Shown piece after piece: positions 13,301 to 27,902 of a DNA stretch of 64,000 bases (within the stretch, counting starts at the first letter, position 1; every line of letters begins with the position of its first letter). The stretch is from assembly GCA_022432975.1 (NCBI GenBank), contig CM039504.1:2453459-2517458 (forward strand). Reading direction: 5' to 3'. Position numbers and translations under genes: made by a program. Source of the stretch: Begonia masoniana (taxonomy: Eukaryota > Streptophyta > Magnoliopsida > Cucurbitales > Begoniaceae). The notes beneath the pieces were generated by a model. It was not told the DNA's origin, did no database searches, and saw only the letters and a list, made by a program, of their open reading frames with translations.

Positions 13301-14458
13301 CAGGTTCCACTTTCTTTTTCTCATACTTTGCCAGCCCCTCACCCCATCCTAACCTAGGCTTCTTCTTAGAAATTTCCTCTTCAGAAGGTGGAGCAGACCT
13401 TACACAAGCAACAACATCGCCTGAGAGAGAGTGATCAGGAGTCGCGTTTTTTGGCAAAGACTCAGACTTCCTTCCACTAGAATCTATGGCATCAATGCTC
13501 CTTGAGTCACTCAAATGGCTCAAACAAGAGCCTTGTGTTGAAAGACTCCCGTTACGTGTCCATTTCAATGGCTTCCAATTAATGGAACTCACAGACCTAT
13601 CCCTCTCACATCTCAAAGTTATACCTAAACCATTGATGCCATCAATCTTATCACACTGATCCTTCAAGTGAATCTGTTCCCAGGTCTGGACAAAATTAGT
13701 TTGAGGATGATAAGAATATGGAATTGCATCATCTGCTGCCCTGTTGTCATTATTGACACTGTGAAGGGACCTTCCAGAGCTGCTTGTAGTGCCACAATCT
13801 GTTTCCCATGGATGACCTCTCCAATCTCTTTGATTAGACCCTCTACTTTCCCTTTCAGATTTGCGATATTTTCCACCTCCACGAGAAACAGAAGGCCGGC
13901 AACTCTCATCTTCCAGCATCCTGTCAACGGACAACCGTGGAGGTCCATACCCATGACCAGATTCCTCAGAAAAAAAGTGCCAGCCATCCTGCTTACCATG
14001 ACCTTCAGAAAATATTTAAACCAGAAAAGGAAAAATTGCCAAAATCAACACGATTACATATAATGAAAATCAGGAAAGTCGATTTTCCATGAAATAAATC
14101 GTGAAACTTGATCTTCTTAAGTTCTTCAACAATACTAGGTGTAAATAAAATAAAAATAGAGTGCAAAAATAATCATAATTCCTTGGAAAAATTCATTAAG
14201 CGGTGACAGTAAAATTAATTTGTAAAGAATTCAAGTTCATATTATTTTCTTCCTCTGAAAAAAAAAAAGAACCGAGAATAGATTTAAGAACTCACATGGT
14301 GGCCTGCCTCTATTCGCAGATCCCCATCTACTGAACTCGCGGGATCCGTAATAGGAAGACTCTCTCCATCTACCTACAGACCCAGGGGAATCGGACCTCT
14401 CGTGCTTCCTCTCCTTGAAGAAGTCCTTCCGATCCCAAGGCACAGATTCAGGCGGCAT
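7340..14458 (-). CDS. PWR: POWERDRESS-like protein with two SANT domains
   Basis: Four exons: 14458-14296, 14002-13151, 12284-11172 and 10203-7340; phases close to give about 1663 aa against 1656 aa for Arabidopsis PWR (At3g52250). The protein starts MPPESVPWDRKDFFKERKHE, typical of the family, and holds the conserved stretch KKKPRLGWGEGLAKYEKKKV in exon 2. Two SANT/Myb-like domains lie in exon 4: one around INLWTSDEKQIFLDQLATYG (coded near 9990-9860) and one around DPSDWTDEEKSSFILAVSSY (near 9405-9260). In Arabidopsis PWR binds histone deacetylase HDA9 and acts in histone deacetylation, flowering and floral determinacy; the same role is inferred here. No frameshift is present over 5 kb of coding sequence, unlike several neighbours. 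Introns 2 and 3 carry repeat insertions listed separately. Confidence 0.95.
10475..10734. mobile_element. MITE-like fold-back element in PWR intron 3
   Basis: About 260 bp with imperfect inverted ends. The left end TGTGTTATGGTTTCCAGTCG (10475) pairs with the right end, which on the other strand reads TGTGTTATGGTTTTCCGTCG (from 10734). A second inner pair is built on CCGGTCAGAACCCT (left, near 10517) and AGGGTTCTGACCGG (right, near 10664). The inside is short and noncoding. No clear target duplication is visible, so the superfamily is left open. Confidence 0.7.
12537..12681. repeat. Long near-perfect hairpin in PWR intron 2
   Basis: Two arms of about 60 bp facing each other around a roughly 25-base loop. 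The left arm runs from AATAAATTCACTAG at 12537 to TCTTAAATAAAC near 12589. The right arm is its reverse complement with only a few changes (TTTAGTTTATTTAAGATATC near 12620 to CTAGTGAATTTAT at 12680). It could be a small MITE or a young inverted duplication able to give a small-RNA hairpin from the unspliced transcript. Confidence 0.75.
12962..13030. repeat. Tandem repeat, 23 bp x 3, in PWR intron 2
   Basis: Three consecutive copies of ATCACACAGAAGTGCCATGT plus AAA start at 12962, 12985 and 13008. Copies 2 and 3 differ at one base near the end; copy 1 has C for A at one site. It lies in the intron, about 120 bases from the exon 2 donor on the minus strand. Confidence 0.85.
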
Positions 14459-16375
14459 GAAATCCAAGCAAATAGCATGGAAAAACGTGAAACCAACCGT
14501 AGTAATAGCACAACGTCCAACCAAATTCAACAACGACGTCTATATTCCCGAATAATAAAAGTTCGCGATCAGACTTATACGAACCCTCCCACCAAACACA
14601 GCCAAATCCCTTCGTCGTCGAGGCGTAGAACCAAATAAACAGAGCTCATCAGCTAATCCAAAGCTTCACGTCCAAGATAGAGCACCGAAACGAGCATGGT
14701 AAGAAGCTACTCACAAACCACTCGCACAAGCCGCAAAACAGATCGACAAATCACACTCACAGGTACAACTTACAAGAACAAAAGCAAAGCCATTGAAATC
14801 TTGGGCGTCTCTACCGCAACGACTAATCTTAACAGAAAGAAACTGCAAACCACATCATTTCACAGATTTGCAGGGCTCATTATCTTGGCAGCTTCGCCCC
14901 TTCATCGCCCCCCATCGTCTATCACTCTCTGTCTCTCCACTCTACTCTCTCTTCTTATTCTCGGAAGGTATAATATCCGGCGCCGGCCGAGAGGAGAAAT
15001 TAAGAACGTGGGCCGATGAGGAACTCAGCGCGTTTCGTATCCGGAACTCAACGTCACTACGCACCATTTCAATGCCTTTCGCGTCCGCCAATTAATTATT
15101 GTCTCCACGTGAGACTTAATTTAGGGGTAATTATCGTCTTAATTATGTCTAAATGAGATATCTTCACATAAAATAATCATAAATTTAATAATTTTAAAAT
15201 AATTATGAGCAATTCTATGGAATGAAGCATTTGACTTTTCGTCGTCCGCGAAATGATCACTAGTAGATGACTATTGGTACACGTGGGTCGCCCAAATATG
15301 TGGTAAGAGTCCATTCATCTAGTAGCACATTAAATAATAGTGGGGACCAGCTATCTCCATCCAACGGCTGGGAATCATTTGATCATCAAATCAAGCGTCT
15401 CACTTTCTTCTCTCTTTTTTTTTTTTGAAGGTTCAGTTTCGTGTTAAACCTAACTCGGTCCTATTTTCAACATGGGTGGGCCACTGTCCTCTTCATTTTT
15501 GTTTTTTTTTTTTATTATTTTTTCTCATCTTTCTTTAGTAAATTGTTTAATTTCTCAATTAATTATTGTGATAATTTATTATTTTTGAGTACTAATTATG
15601 GGAAGATTAGTGAAGTAAAAATGGTCATCATAATCAAATTCTAATTAAAATAAATAATATGAACATCTAACTTGGGGAGGCCCATAATAACCAACAAATT
15701 TAAACAGAAGAAAAAGCTTACTGGATTGAAAAGCCCACCCATTGGCTAGACCAGAGTGCTCCGTTTCTGGGCCACCATCGACGTCACCATCATCTCCGCG
15801 GGCAGGACGCTGTAGGGATTGAAAACACTGCCATTTTCGAATTTGACGTTTCATTATTTTCTCTTCCCTTTTATAATTTCATATTCCCCGTGCTTGGTTG
15901 TCAGAAACACTCAAAATTCTGGCGGAAGGTTCGCAAGATTCACACTCACCCGGATCAGAAGTTTGAACGTTGAAACCAACCCATGTGCTGCCTCCTGTCT
16001 GTCTGCCTGTCCTTGCAGCAAACGCCAACATTATCAAAATTAAAAATCCTTCTGTTTGATCAACCACCACTCAAAAACCAGTGATTGGTTACACACGACT
16101 AATCACTCTCTCATTGGGGTGCAACCCAGCATTTAATGCTGAATCTACTTGAACTTCCGCCATTTGCTCCCACTCTCACCAATCTTGTTCGTCTTCCAAG
16201 TCACAGTCTTTAGAAACCCATAAATACTCCGGGATCTGGATATGTTTTTTTTTTTAATTTCCTTTACTTTGCTCTTGTATTGTTAGTTCAGCTTCAATTC
16301 TAAAACTCTGTGATTAGGTTCCTCAAAGAACAAGTTGGCTCTTCTCTCTCTATAATTTTTATGAATGCATTGTAG
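14459..16375. other. Divergent intergenic region between the PWR-like and SCPL genes
   Basis: 1.9 kb between a minus-strand and a plus-strand gene, so it should carry both promoters. Around 14860-14960 the plus strand is pyrimidine-rich, which on the PWR strand would be a purine-rich leader. A poly-T tract lies at 15414-15426. No other gene is supported. Confidence 0.5.
16220..16227 (+). promoter_or_regulatory. Candidate TATA element of the SCPL gene
   Basis: CATAAATA lies about 155 bases before the proposed ATG, which leaves room for a leader of about 125 bases. Called by motif and position only. Confidence 0.35.
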
Positions 16376-19138
<2,763 letters not shown>

Positions 19139-19707
19139 AGACGGATTCAATTTATTCATTGATGTACAATGCAAAATAAAGCATTACAAGACTTGAGTAG
19201 TAGAAAGCATTCCCCTCGAATGCATTGATTTTATCCATTGTTTATTGTCCTCATTTTTTATGTGGGAATGAACTTCCAAGCAAAATATAAGTATTTGATA
19301 GTTGTTCTTGATTTCAGAGCTTCTGTAATGTATGAACCTTAGTATTTGCATGTTATTGACTACATGGAAGTAGTGGAGGCGTAAAGAGAATCAGAGAAAG
19401 GCATTAAACAAAGGATGGAAGAGATAAGAATGAAGAAAAGGAAGGCGTTAAATAATACATAATATGCTCCACTAAAACGAACTCCCATTGATGTGGTATT
19501 GATTCTGCTTCAAAAGGCAGCTCTATTAGCGGTCTGAATGAGTCGATTGATTCCTTTTGTAAAGCTGTTTTTTTATTTTAAGACAAAGAAATCTTCTAAA
19601 GAAGAGGCTTACTTAGTGTTTAAGAACTAAGAAACGGGAAGCTTTCTGCAGAGTTAGAACAGAACGACTGTAAATACCACTGTAGTGAGAGAGAGAGAGA
19701 GAGAGAG
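19139..19707. other. Intergenic: SCPL 3' region and tetraspanin leader
   Basis: The first part is the SCPL 3' UTR, the last part the tetraspanin promoter and leader. A GA dinucleotide run at 19686-19708 reaches right up to the tetraspanin start codon and would sit in the mRNA leader. No other gene is seen. Confidence 0.5.
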
Positions 19708-19708
19708 A
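19686..19708. repeat. GA microsatellite abutting the tetraspanin start codon
   Basis: About eleven GA units immediately before ATG at 19708-19710. GA/CT runs are common in plant leaders; length variation here would change the leader but not the protein. Confidence 0.9.
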
Positions 19709-20851
19709 TGTACAGGTTTAGCAACTCAGTTATCAGCTTGCTAAACTTTTTGACACTACTCTCATCAGTCCCCATGATCGGCGGAGGCTTATGGATGGCG
19801 AGAAGCAGCACAAGCTGTGAAAGCTTCCTTCAGACGCCGCTTCTCGTCATCGGCTTCATCGTTCTAATCGTCTCCCTCGCCGGCTTCATCGGCTCTTGCT
19901 TCAACGTCGCCTGGGCTCTCTGGCTCTACTTGCTCGTCATGCTCCTTCTCATCGCCGCCCTCATGGCTTTCACGGTCTTCGGCTTCGTCGTCACCGGTCA
20001 AGGCGGAGGTGTCGAAGCTCCCGGAGGCAGGGTCTACAAGGAGTATCGCCTCCGTGATTATTCTCCATGGTTGAGGAGCAGGGTTCAGGATGTCCGTTAC
20101 TGGACCACCATTAAAAGATGCATTATGAGTTCGAAAACCTGCTCAAAGCTCTACTCTTGGACTCCTCTAGATTATCTAGAGAGAGATATGACTCCTGTGC
20201 AGGTGGGTGTTCGTTTTCTTCCCACTCCTTCTAGATCATTAATAGCTTTTGACGGCAGTCAAGAGTAAAAACACGTAATCCTTCATCAAGAGTTAAACTT
20301 TTTAACAATTTTTTTCAGTAAAAAACTTTGCTTCTGTCTATGCAGTCAGGGTGTTGCAAGCCGCCGACTTCGTGCAACTACAACACAGAAGCGGTAGAAG
20401 TAGCTCAAGATCCAGACTGTTACCGGTGGAACAACGCAGCGACTTTGCTCTGCTACGACTGCGATTCCTGCAAAGCAGGAGTTCTGGAAGACGTGAGAAG
20501 AGATTGGCACAAGCTCTCTGTTCTCAACATCGTCATGCTCGTTCTTCTCATCGGCATTTACTCGGTGGGTTGCTGTGCTTTACGAAATACACGTCGCGCT
20601 GAAACGGATTATCCTTACGGCGAAAACCAGATGACCAAAATCCGACCCAGATGGGACTACTATTGGTATGTCTAATTTTTTATTCACACACTTCACTAAT
20701 TAGCTTTATTTCAAGTTAATTCGAAAAACATCAGTGATTCGGAGATTCTAGATTAAGATTTTAATATAAGATCAGGGCTTAATCAATCCTATTTCGTCTT
20801 GATGATTGCAGGTGGAGATGGTTTTATGACAAGAAAGAACAGCTTTACTGA
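19708..20851 (+). CDS. Tetraspanin, TET5/TET6 type
   Basis: Three exons: 19708-20202, 20346-20665, 20812-20851; phases close to 284 aa, the usual plant tetraspanin size. The start MYRFSNSVISLLNFLTLLSS opens the first membrane segment. Two more hydrophobic segments follow (LLVIGFIVLIVSLAGFIGSC and ALWLYLLVMLLLIAALMAF). A large extracellular loop holds the plant signature GCCKPP at the exon 1/2 junction and further cysteines (CYDCDSC), and the last segment is LNIVMLVLLIGIYSVGCCAL. The short tail ends WWRWFYDKKEQLY. Tetraspanins organise membrane microdomains; some plant members mark exosomes or act in development, but the partner of this one cannot be read from the sequence. TET5 or TET6 is the closest match I recall. 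Confidence 0.93.
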
Positions 20852-21854
20852 AGGAGAAGATCTGTTGGATCAGTTTTAGGAAAGGTAAGTAGGTCTATTT
20901 GGATGGGCTATAGTTATAGTTATATACCTCTTCCTCTTTTTCAGCTGTACACATACTTTAGAAGAAAACGGACCCACTATCTTAGCTTTGCTCTTTCTTC
21001 TATGCTAATGGAGTAAGACCACTAACGAAAAACAATGATGAATATTTTAAGAATAATGCTAATTTTATTTTAATTTTTTAAAATAATTTCTGACATCTCA
21101 AATAATAATTGACACAATTAATTTAATAAAATAATTATTTATAATTTATTACATTTTAATTACACAAAATACGAATATTGAATACAGTAGAATAAAAAAA
21201 TAAACGTAAATATAATGTTAATTGGTACGTGTTATTTCATTATATTTATAGTGATGAATACTGCTGCAAATTGTCTCCCGTTACATTTATATTTTTTATC
21301 ATTACATTAGTAATTTACTTGATATATTTTTTATTAAAAAAATTAATAGTAATCTATTATTTCCAGGCTCAGGAAAACAAAACTACGTAGTTTTATTACA
21401 TAAGTTTTACGTATATGTATTTGTAAAAGAGGATCAATCCCATGAAATTTCAATATATATACGTATTTGTACGTATACGTTAAAAAACAGTACAACGGTA
21501 GCTTCAATCATTGTCCTCTTTCACTGAAATACCGATAATAGTGTAAGGCTAAACATTGTCCCTCTTTTAGACTATGGTGACCTATTGACAAGTGTTAGCC
21601 TGCTCTAAGTTCACCATCCAACCACAACACTGAGGATCAACACGTGACAACTTGCACAAATAATTGTCCCCGGACCTCCTCTATTGCGTCTTTCCCAGGT
21701 TGTTATTTGATTTTCATAGCTCCTTAAAATATTATTTTCAACATATACGAGTATGTATACGTTATAGTAGATGGTCATTGTTTTATGCAATTTATTTTGA
21801 CTGATTCTACAAGTAATTTCCACGTCATTAAGTCCTTATATTTGACGTGTAACA
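20852..21854. other. Intergenic, AT-rich
   Basis: Tetraspanin 3' UTR followed by AT-rich sequence. There are short direct repeats of TACGTATA-type sequence around 21408-21480, but no coding sequence or identified element. Confidence 0.5.
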
Positions 21855-21863
21855 TATAATATA

Positions 21864-22447
21864 GGGTAAAGTGCAATTTGGCCCCTACAACTAGATGAAA
21901 TGGACAATTTACACTGTAAACTTGAATAATAGGCAATAATAACCTTAATGTATTGATAATGGGCAATATGGCCCATATCGTCATATTTTCCATAAAAAAG
22001 TAACATTTTTTCACTTGTTCATTTTTTTTTTGAAATGCCCCTCACTGAACTGAACCGGACTAGACCGGTTCAGCTAATTTCACTCTTATTTATTTTTATT
22101 TTTTAAATCATATTTTTTGAAAAAGAGAAAACAAATGAATAGAATGAAAAAAAATAAAAAATCAAAGTGCAATTAGCAGAACCGGTCCGGTTGGTTCGGT
22201 CCAGTGAGTGAGCATTTCAGAAAAAAAAATGAACAAGTGAAAAAACGTTACTTTTTGTTTGAAATTATGACAGTAGGGGCCATATTGTCCATTATCAATA
22301 CATTAAGGTTGTTCTTGTCTATTATCAAAGTTTACGGTGTAAATTGTTCATTTCACCTAGTTGTATAAACCAAATTGCACTTTATTCAAGTTTACGGTGT
22401 AAATTGCTCATTTCACCTAGTTGTAGGGGTCAAATTACACTTTACCC
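21864..22447. mobile_element. MULE-type MITE, 584 bp, with 9-bp target duplication
   Basis: Inverted ends begin GGGTAAAGTGCAATTTGGCC at 21864 and finish with the complementary CACTTTACCC at 22447. They are flanked by identical 9-bp copies TATAATATA at 21855-21863 and 22448-22456; a 9-bp duplication is the mark of Mutator-like transposition. The ends continue inward through ACTAGATGAAATGGACAATT and its complement, then through the GAACCGG-type core, so most of the element can fold on itself. The right end is partly duplicated (GTTTACGGTGTAAATTG occurs near 22331 and again near 22390). It encodes nothing. Confidence 0.92.
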
Positions 22448-22821
22448 TATAATATAATCACTCATTGACCATAATAGTTGTTATTTTATTTTATTATATA
22501 TTTATTTGAACATTGTTCATCCTTCCAATATACCACTAATTGATTTCACAATAGACACCTTATTCTACGTAAGCCTGACTATTATATTTAAGACAACATG
22601 TTATGGTCCAATTTTAACAAATCTTTTAATAATGTTACGCCCAATAAACATTAAATACGACTAATTGAAGAATCATTCTCACTAGCGTCCACTTGACTCT
22701 ACATAATATTTTCATAATTTTGGAGGCCAAATTTTATTGTTTCTAAAATAAATTGACAATTTTAATTAGCAAAACAATCAGATTTAACCACTTGCTAATT
22801 AATTATTAATAATTTAAATTA

Positions 22822-22942
22822 GGAAAAAGTTCAATTTAGCCTCCAACATATGGACGTGTAATACGATAAGGTTTGATTGGGTAAAAAATAAACGTTATGG
22901 GCCAAATGACCACTGACCTCGTAGCTAAATTGGACTTTTCCC
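22822..22942. mobile_element. Small fold-back MITE, about 121 bp
   Basis: The left end GGAAAAAGTTCAATTTAGCC pairs with the right end GCTAAATTGGACTTTTCCC. The flanks are similar 9-mers, TTTAAATTA (22813-22821) and ATTAAATTA (22943-22951), differing at one base, consistent with a mutated 9-bp duplication. It is probably another Mutator-like MITE. Confidence 0.7.
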
Positions 22943-22951
22943 ATTAAATTA

Positions 22952-23922
22952 TTAATCTCATCATGTGAACCCATCTTAAAAGACAGGTCTAGACAAATGG
23001 AGGGAGTCGTCTAAGTCTAGACAAGTCTGAAAGAGCAGACTGTAAATTCGGGTCAAACGGGGAAAGTTTTGAAGCTCTTAGAACTGCACCAAATCATAAG
23101 TGTGATCCCCCAAACAAGCCACTGACTTTTCTAAAGCACTTGCCCAGAGACTTGGCGTTGCCAAATGAATAAACAGCGTAACCAGTGTCTAATCATGCTG
23201 ATCTTTAGGCAGTGGTCCAAGCTTTAGCTATGGAGAGGTCTTCTTCCCTTTCCTTGTTTCGGAAAAACAATGTTTTTGAATCTAAGTGTATAAAATATTC
23301 GTTTTGATTACAGTTCTCACGTTGCAATGTCGGCAAGATTAAGAGCATGAAAATTATTGAGTTCATACGATATTTACAGTTGTGGATTGCGTGTTTTTCA
23401 AAACCCATTGATTAATGGAGTTTTTCCTCGTCTGAGTTGACTATCTTGTCCAAGTGATTCCATGGATGAAGACGCGTCGATGACTTTATTTAAGAGATTA
23501 ATGCAGTTGATAACTGAATATGGCCGTTCTTTCTCAGATCAATATATATAAGACAATTCCGCGACCTGCTTAGTGCTGCTGCTGCGGACTCTCTCTCTCT
23601 TTCTCTGTAGCTCTGCGTCTTTGACTCACAATTTCTTAAAGTCAAACTCTTTTGTTTTCTTCTCCACCCAAATATCCCTCTAAGTGGGAAAAGAAAATGG
23701 TTTCCCCCAATCACACGAACTTTCTCCGGACCACCATAACCATGGAGATATAAGAAAACCCATCCGACTGATTGTCATTCGTATTTCTTTTGCTTCTTCC
23801 TTTCCTTCCTATTTTTGAGTATCTCGATTTCATCTCGCCGGAGTTTATACTTCTGTCGGTCTCTCACTGGTAAAGTTTCAGAGCTTTTTTTTTTTGGTTC
23901 AAAGAGAGGAGGATCAGCTCCA
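22952..23922. other. MLO upstream region
   Basis: About 1 kb before the MLO start codon. It holds a TATA element near 23543, a CT-rich stretch at 23589-23606 and a 5' leader with a T run at 23885-23895. No separate gene is supported. Confidence 0.5.
23543..23552 (+). promoter_or_regulatory. Candidate TATA box of the MLO gene
   Basis: TATATATAAG followed about 40 bases later by a CT-rich run (CTCTCTCTCTTTCTC), the usual layout around a plant transcription start. This would give a leader of about 340 bases before the ATG at 23923. Confidence 0.5.
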
Positions 23923-26900
23923 ATGGCGGATCTGGTCAAAGAACGTTCCATGGATCAGACGCCTACGTGGGCAGTCGCCGTTGTTTGCTTTGTTCTTATC
24001 GTTATATCAATCTTCATCGAACACATCATCCACCTCATAGGAAAGGTAAAATTTTGCTTCATCTCTGCATAAATGGCGTTTATAAGTTTCAGACGGAGGA
24101 ATCTTACTCTATTATTTTCAGTGGTTGACGAAAAAGCACAAGGCCGCTCTTTATGAAGCTCTAGAGAAAGTCAAAGCAGGTTATCCAGATATTTCGATTG
24201 AGCTCCCCTTTAGTTTGTATCACAAGAAACGCTTAAAACCTGACTTTCTTCTCCCCGGCGACGTGTTTTTGCAGAGCTTATGCTTCTGGGCTTTATATCC
24301 TTGCTCCTAACAGTATTACAGAGTCCTATTTCTGGAATCTGTATTCCTCAGAACGTTGGAGAGACTTGGCTACCTTGTAGTAGGGCCAGTATTAAAGAAA
24401 CGGAAGCTGAAGGTCGAAGGAGACTCCTTCAAATTTCAGACTCTGGATTTAGTTTCAGACGAATATTAGCCGCAAAGGGATATGATAAATGCGCTGAAAA
24501 GGCAAGAAGACAACTTAGTTTCTGATTTTTTAACCCATTTCTTACATGGCTAACGTTGGAACATTTGATGGTGGATGAACTTGTCTGAGTGATTAAGAAA
24601 CATGTTTTTTATTTTATTTGCAGAATAAAGTAGCCTTCATGTCTGCTTATGCTATCCATCAGCTTCACATCTTTATCTTCGTGTTAGCTGCGTTCCATAT
24701 CCTTTATTGCATAACGACTCTGTTTTTGGGTAGAACCAAGGTAATCTTTAATCTTGTCAGTTGCCCTCTCTTGGAAATCTCTGTTCAAAGAGAAAAATCA
24801 CTACTTGTTATTCTATAGACAAACTAGCATTTGTTGAAACGTCCAATTTTGAGATATTCTCGCATAGACAGTAGTTGGAACATTGAGAATTGTCGAAATG
24901 AGAAACCAGACATTTCTTCATCTCTCTCTCTATCTCTCTTCTCTCTCTTACATAGCTTGTTCAATTGCAGATGAGTAAATGGAAGACATGGGAGGAGGAA
25001 ACAAAGACAATAGAATACCAATATTACAATGGTACTTTCATCATTCAAATACATAAATACTTCTTAACTTTGCAACTTTTCAGCTCTTTGATTAATTCAG
25101 TTTTTATGTATTATCAAGTATTTTAAATTTAAAATCACAAGCATTCCATGAAGGGGAAAATCCATGACTAATGTGCTGCAGATCCTGCACGGTTTCGGTT
25201 TGCAAGGGATACTACATTTGGGCGCCGACACTTGAGCCCTTGGAGTCGCTCGACAATATCTGTTTGGATAGTAAGTATTTGATACAAACTACACACAAAG
25301 CTAAAACCTTCAAACTTACTCATGATTAATAGTTGACAATGAAGTCAATTTGATAGCAAATGTTGGTTAAGTTGCTTCTCTAATGGTTTCATCTCTTTTG
25401 GTTGGTCTTCCCTCCTTCCCATGCAGGTTTGTTTCTTCAGACAATTCTTTCGATCCGTAACTAAAGTTGATTACCTCACATTAAGGCATGGATTTATCAT
25501 GGTAAGGTTTATGTGTCGATTCGAATCAAATTTAGATGTAAATGTACTTATTCTCGAAGTTTATACGAAGAATCAAAGCTTGGTGTGAATTTCAGGCGCA
25601 TTTGGCCCCGGGAAGTGAGACGAAGTTTGATTTTCAAAAGTACATTAACCGATCGCTGGAAGAGGATTTCAAAGTAGTCGTGGGAATCAGGTAATTTGCG
25701 TGGTGAATTATTTTTTAAGAGGAATCATTTCTCTGGTTGTGTTAATAACCTTCTTCATCATATGCAGCCCGGCTATGTGGTTATGTGCTGTTTTGTTCAT
25801 CATAACAAATGTATATGGTAAGTTCTTTCTTCTTTATTTCGGCTTTTACGCTAATGAAAAAAAACCCGGTTTGGATTTTACCGATAAGTTTTACTTGCAG
25901 GGTGGCATTCATATCTATGGCTTCCATTTATCTCTTTAATTGTAAGTAAACTGCCATATTTAATATTTCTTTTTTCGGGTTTTCACGTGTTTAAGAGAAT
26001 CTAATTGAAGATTATACAGGTGATTCTGCTTGTGGGAACTAAGCTACAAGTGATTATTACAAAGCTGGGGTTGAGAATCCAAGAGCGGGGCGATGTGGTC
26101 AAGGGTGCACCCGTGGTTCAGCCCGGCGATTATCTGTTCTGGTTCGGTCGCCCCAAGCTCATGCTCTTTCTAATTCACTTTGTTCTTTTTCAGGTAATCT
26201 ATCCGCCCTTTTTGCTTTTTCAAATCTTAGGAAACCCAAAAAACAGTTACAAAAGCTACTTTCATAATTGAGGAATCAGCGTCCAAGCACTCTTTCTAAT
26301 CTTAGTTTTGGTGCACTTTCAGAATGCATTTCAACTCGCCTTCTTTGCGTGGAGCGCAGTAAGGACTTCTACTTGATAAAAAAAGTCGAATTCTGGAAAA
26401 ACATTTTGCGTGATCTGTGCTCTGCTTTCTTTCCATCTCTTTTCAGTTTACATTTGGCTTGAGATCTTGCTATCACAAGAAAGTCGAAGATATCGCCATC
26501 AGGATCTCCCTCGGGTAATTTCTCGTGTTTATGAAGCGGTTTTTTTTTTTTTTTTTTTGAAGGATTTCTCCCATTAGTGTGAAAGATGAGATGCTAACCC
26601 AAAAGAAAATGGATTATTTTTTTAGGGTCATCATACAAGTTTTGTGCAGCTATGTAACTCTCCCTCTCTACGCTCTTGTGACTCAGGTGAGTTTAAGCAA
26701 AAACTACTTCTCCTTTTGGATTAATAGTATAGTTCTTCAAGCTCAATTTGCTCAATTTGTTGTTATTTCAGATGGGTTCTACCATGAGACCAACCATTTT
26801 CAATGACCGGGTTGCAGCCGCTTTGAAAAACTGGCACCACTCGGCCAAGAAAAACACGAGACGAAATCGTCACTCCGAGTCAAACACACCCACGTCAAGT

Positions 26901-27209
26901 CGACCGGGAACTCCCTCACACGCCATGTCTCCTGTTCATCTTCTCCATAATTATAATCAGAGCAGCACTTCTCCCCGGTTACCTGATATTGAGTCTGAGC
27001 ACTGGCGCATGGAGGAAGATGACTCTTCCCATCCCCAGGATCACCTGGCTGCCAATGAATCAGGATCCAGTCATGGAGTTCACACCGTCGGGCAAGCGAA
27101 GCAGATGCAAGAGTTAAGCTCGGCAGGACCGTCTGCTTCTCGTCCCGTTCGAACGCAACATGAAATCCAAATGGGTTCGTCTGATTTCTCGTTTGCAAAT
27201 GAAAATTAG
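23923..27209 (+). CDS. MLO: MLO-like seven-transmembrane protein, clade V
   Basis: Fifteen exons, starting at 23923 and ending with stop at 27209 (23923-24045, 24122-24179, 24275-24501, 24624-24740, 24971-25031, 25182-25270, 25427-25501, 25596-25690, 25768-25817, 25901-25941, 26020-26193, 26323-26358, 26447-26514, 26626-26686, 26772-27209). Their sum is 1713 bases, 570 aa. The N-terminus ([20 protein letters not shown]) resembles AtMLO2/6/12. Later come [20 protein letters not shown] and a calmodulin-binding stretch [16 protein letters not shown] at the start of the cytoplasmic tail. The tail ends in SDFSFANEN, which holds the clade V motif [DE]-F-[ST]-F. Clade V members are plasma-membrane proteins needed for powdery mildew entry in dicots and act as calcium channels in recent work on the family. 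No frameshift is present. The intron after exon 3 appears to start with GC (AAAAG|GCAAGA). Confidence 0.96.
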
Positions 27210-27902
27210 TGTTGTATAAATTTTTATGTAAACGGAATGACGGAGATTAAACTGCGCGATTCAGTCAGGCAGTTTAGTTCTTCATGCACACAATGCATTG
27301 TAATGCCTAATTAGAGACTTTTTTTTTGCATATCTAATCCTTACCGCAAAACACATTACCATTAAACGACAATGCTCATCGAAGGGGGAAGAAGCACCGG
27401 TGGACTAGTGGGGGTGATGAAGAATATGTCTTGAGGTTGCCATTAAAATGGGTGCTCAGGGAGGAAGAGAGAGCCGATGGTGGTTAAAGTACCCATGTCA
27501 TATTTGGTTGCTAAGGGATTAAACTTGAAGGTTTAATTGGTTAAAAGAGATAGTTTAGGGTGTTTTATATCAAACTCTCGAAATGCAGGGATTATATTGA
27601 TATTTAATCTTTTAATAATTAGAACTACTATAATGTTCTAATATTTTTATATTTGTGAAACGGTGCCGTTTCCTTTGACCCGGCAGTTATATGGCACTTC
27701 GTCTTTGCGAACGTATAAGAAAGCCAGAAACTCTCTCAATAGTAGGGAACTCTTGAGTCTAGGAACTAGGAAGTCTGCGTTTCTTTGCTGTTTAATCGGT
27801 TTCGATCGGGGTTTGATCGGATCTGCGGGGCTTCAGTTAGTTTTATCTTGATCTTGATCTTGATCTTGATCTTGATCTTGATCTGAAAGTTCTGCTGAGG
27901 CC
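27210..27902. other. Intergenic between MLO and the E2 gene
   Basis: MLO 3' UTR, then the promoter and leader of the E2 gene. A TATAAG at 27714-27719 is a possible TATA element. The leader contains the hexamer repeat listed next. No other gene is seen. Confidence 0.5.
27845..27884. repeat. Hexamer microsatellite (CTTGAT) in the E2 leader
   Basis: Six to seven head-to-tail copies of CTTGAT end 18 bases before the ATG at 27903, so the repeat lies in the probable 5' UTR. Confidence 0.9.

Noticed and set aside
14402..15095. Several plus-strand frames of 78-107 residues
   Set aside because: They lie over PWR exon 1 and its leader on the other strand and show no conserved motif.
20351..20602. Plus-strand 83-residue Arg/Ser-rich frame
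   Set aside because: Alternative frame of tetraspanin exon 2.
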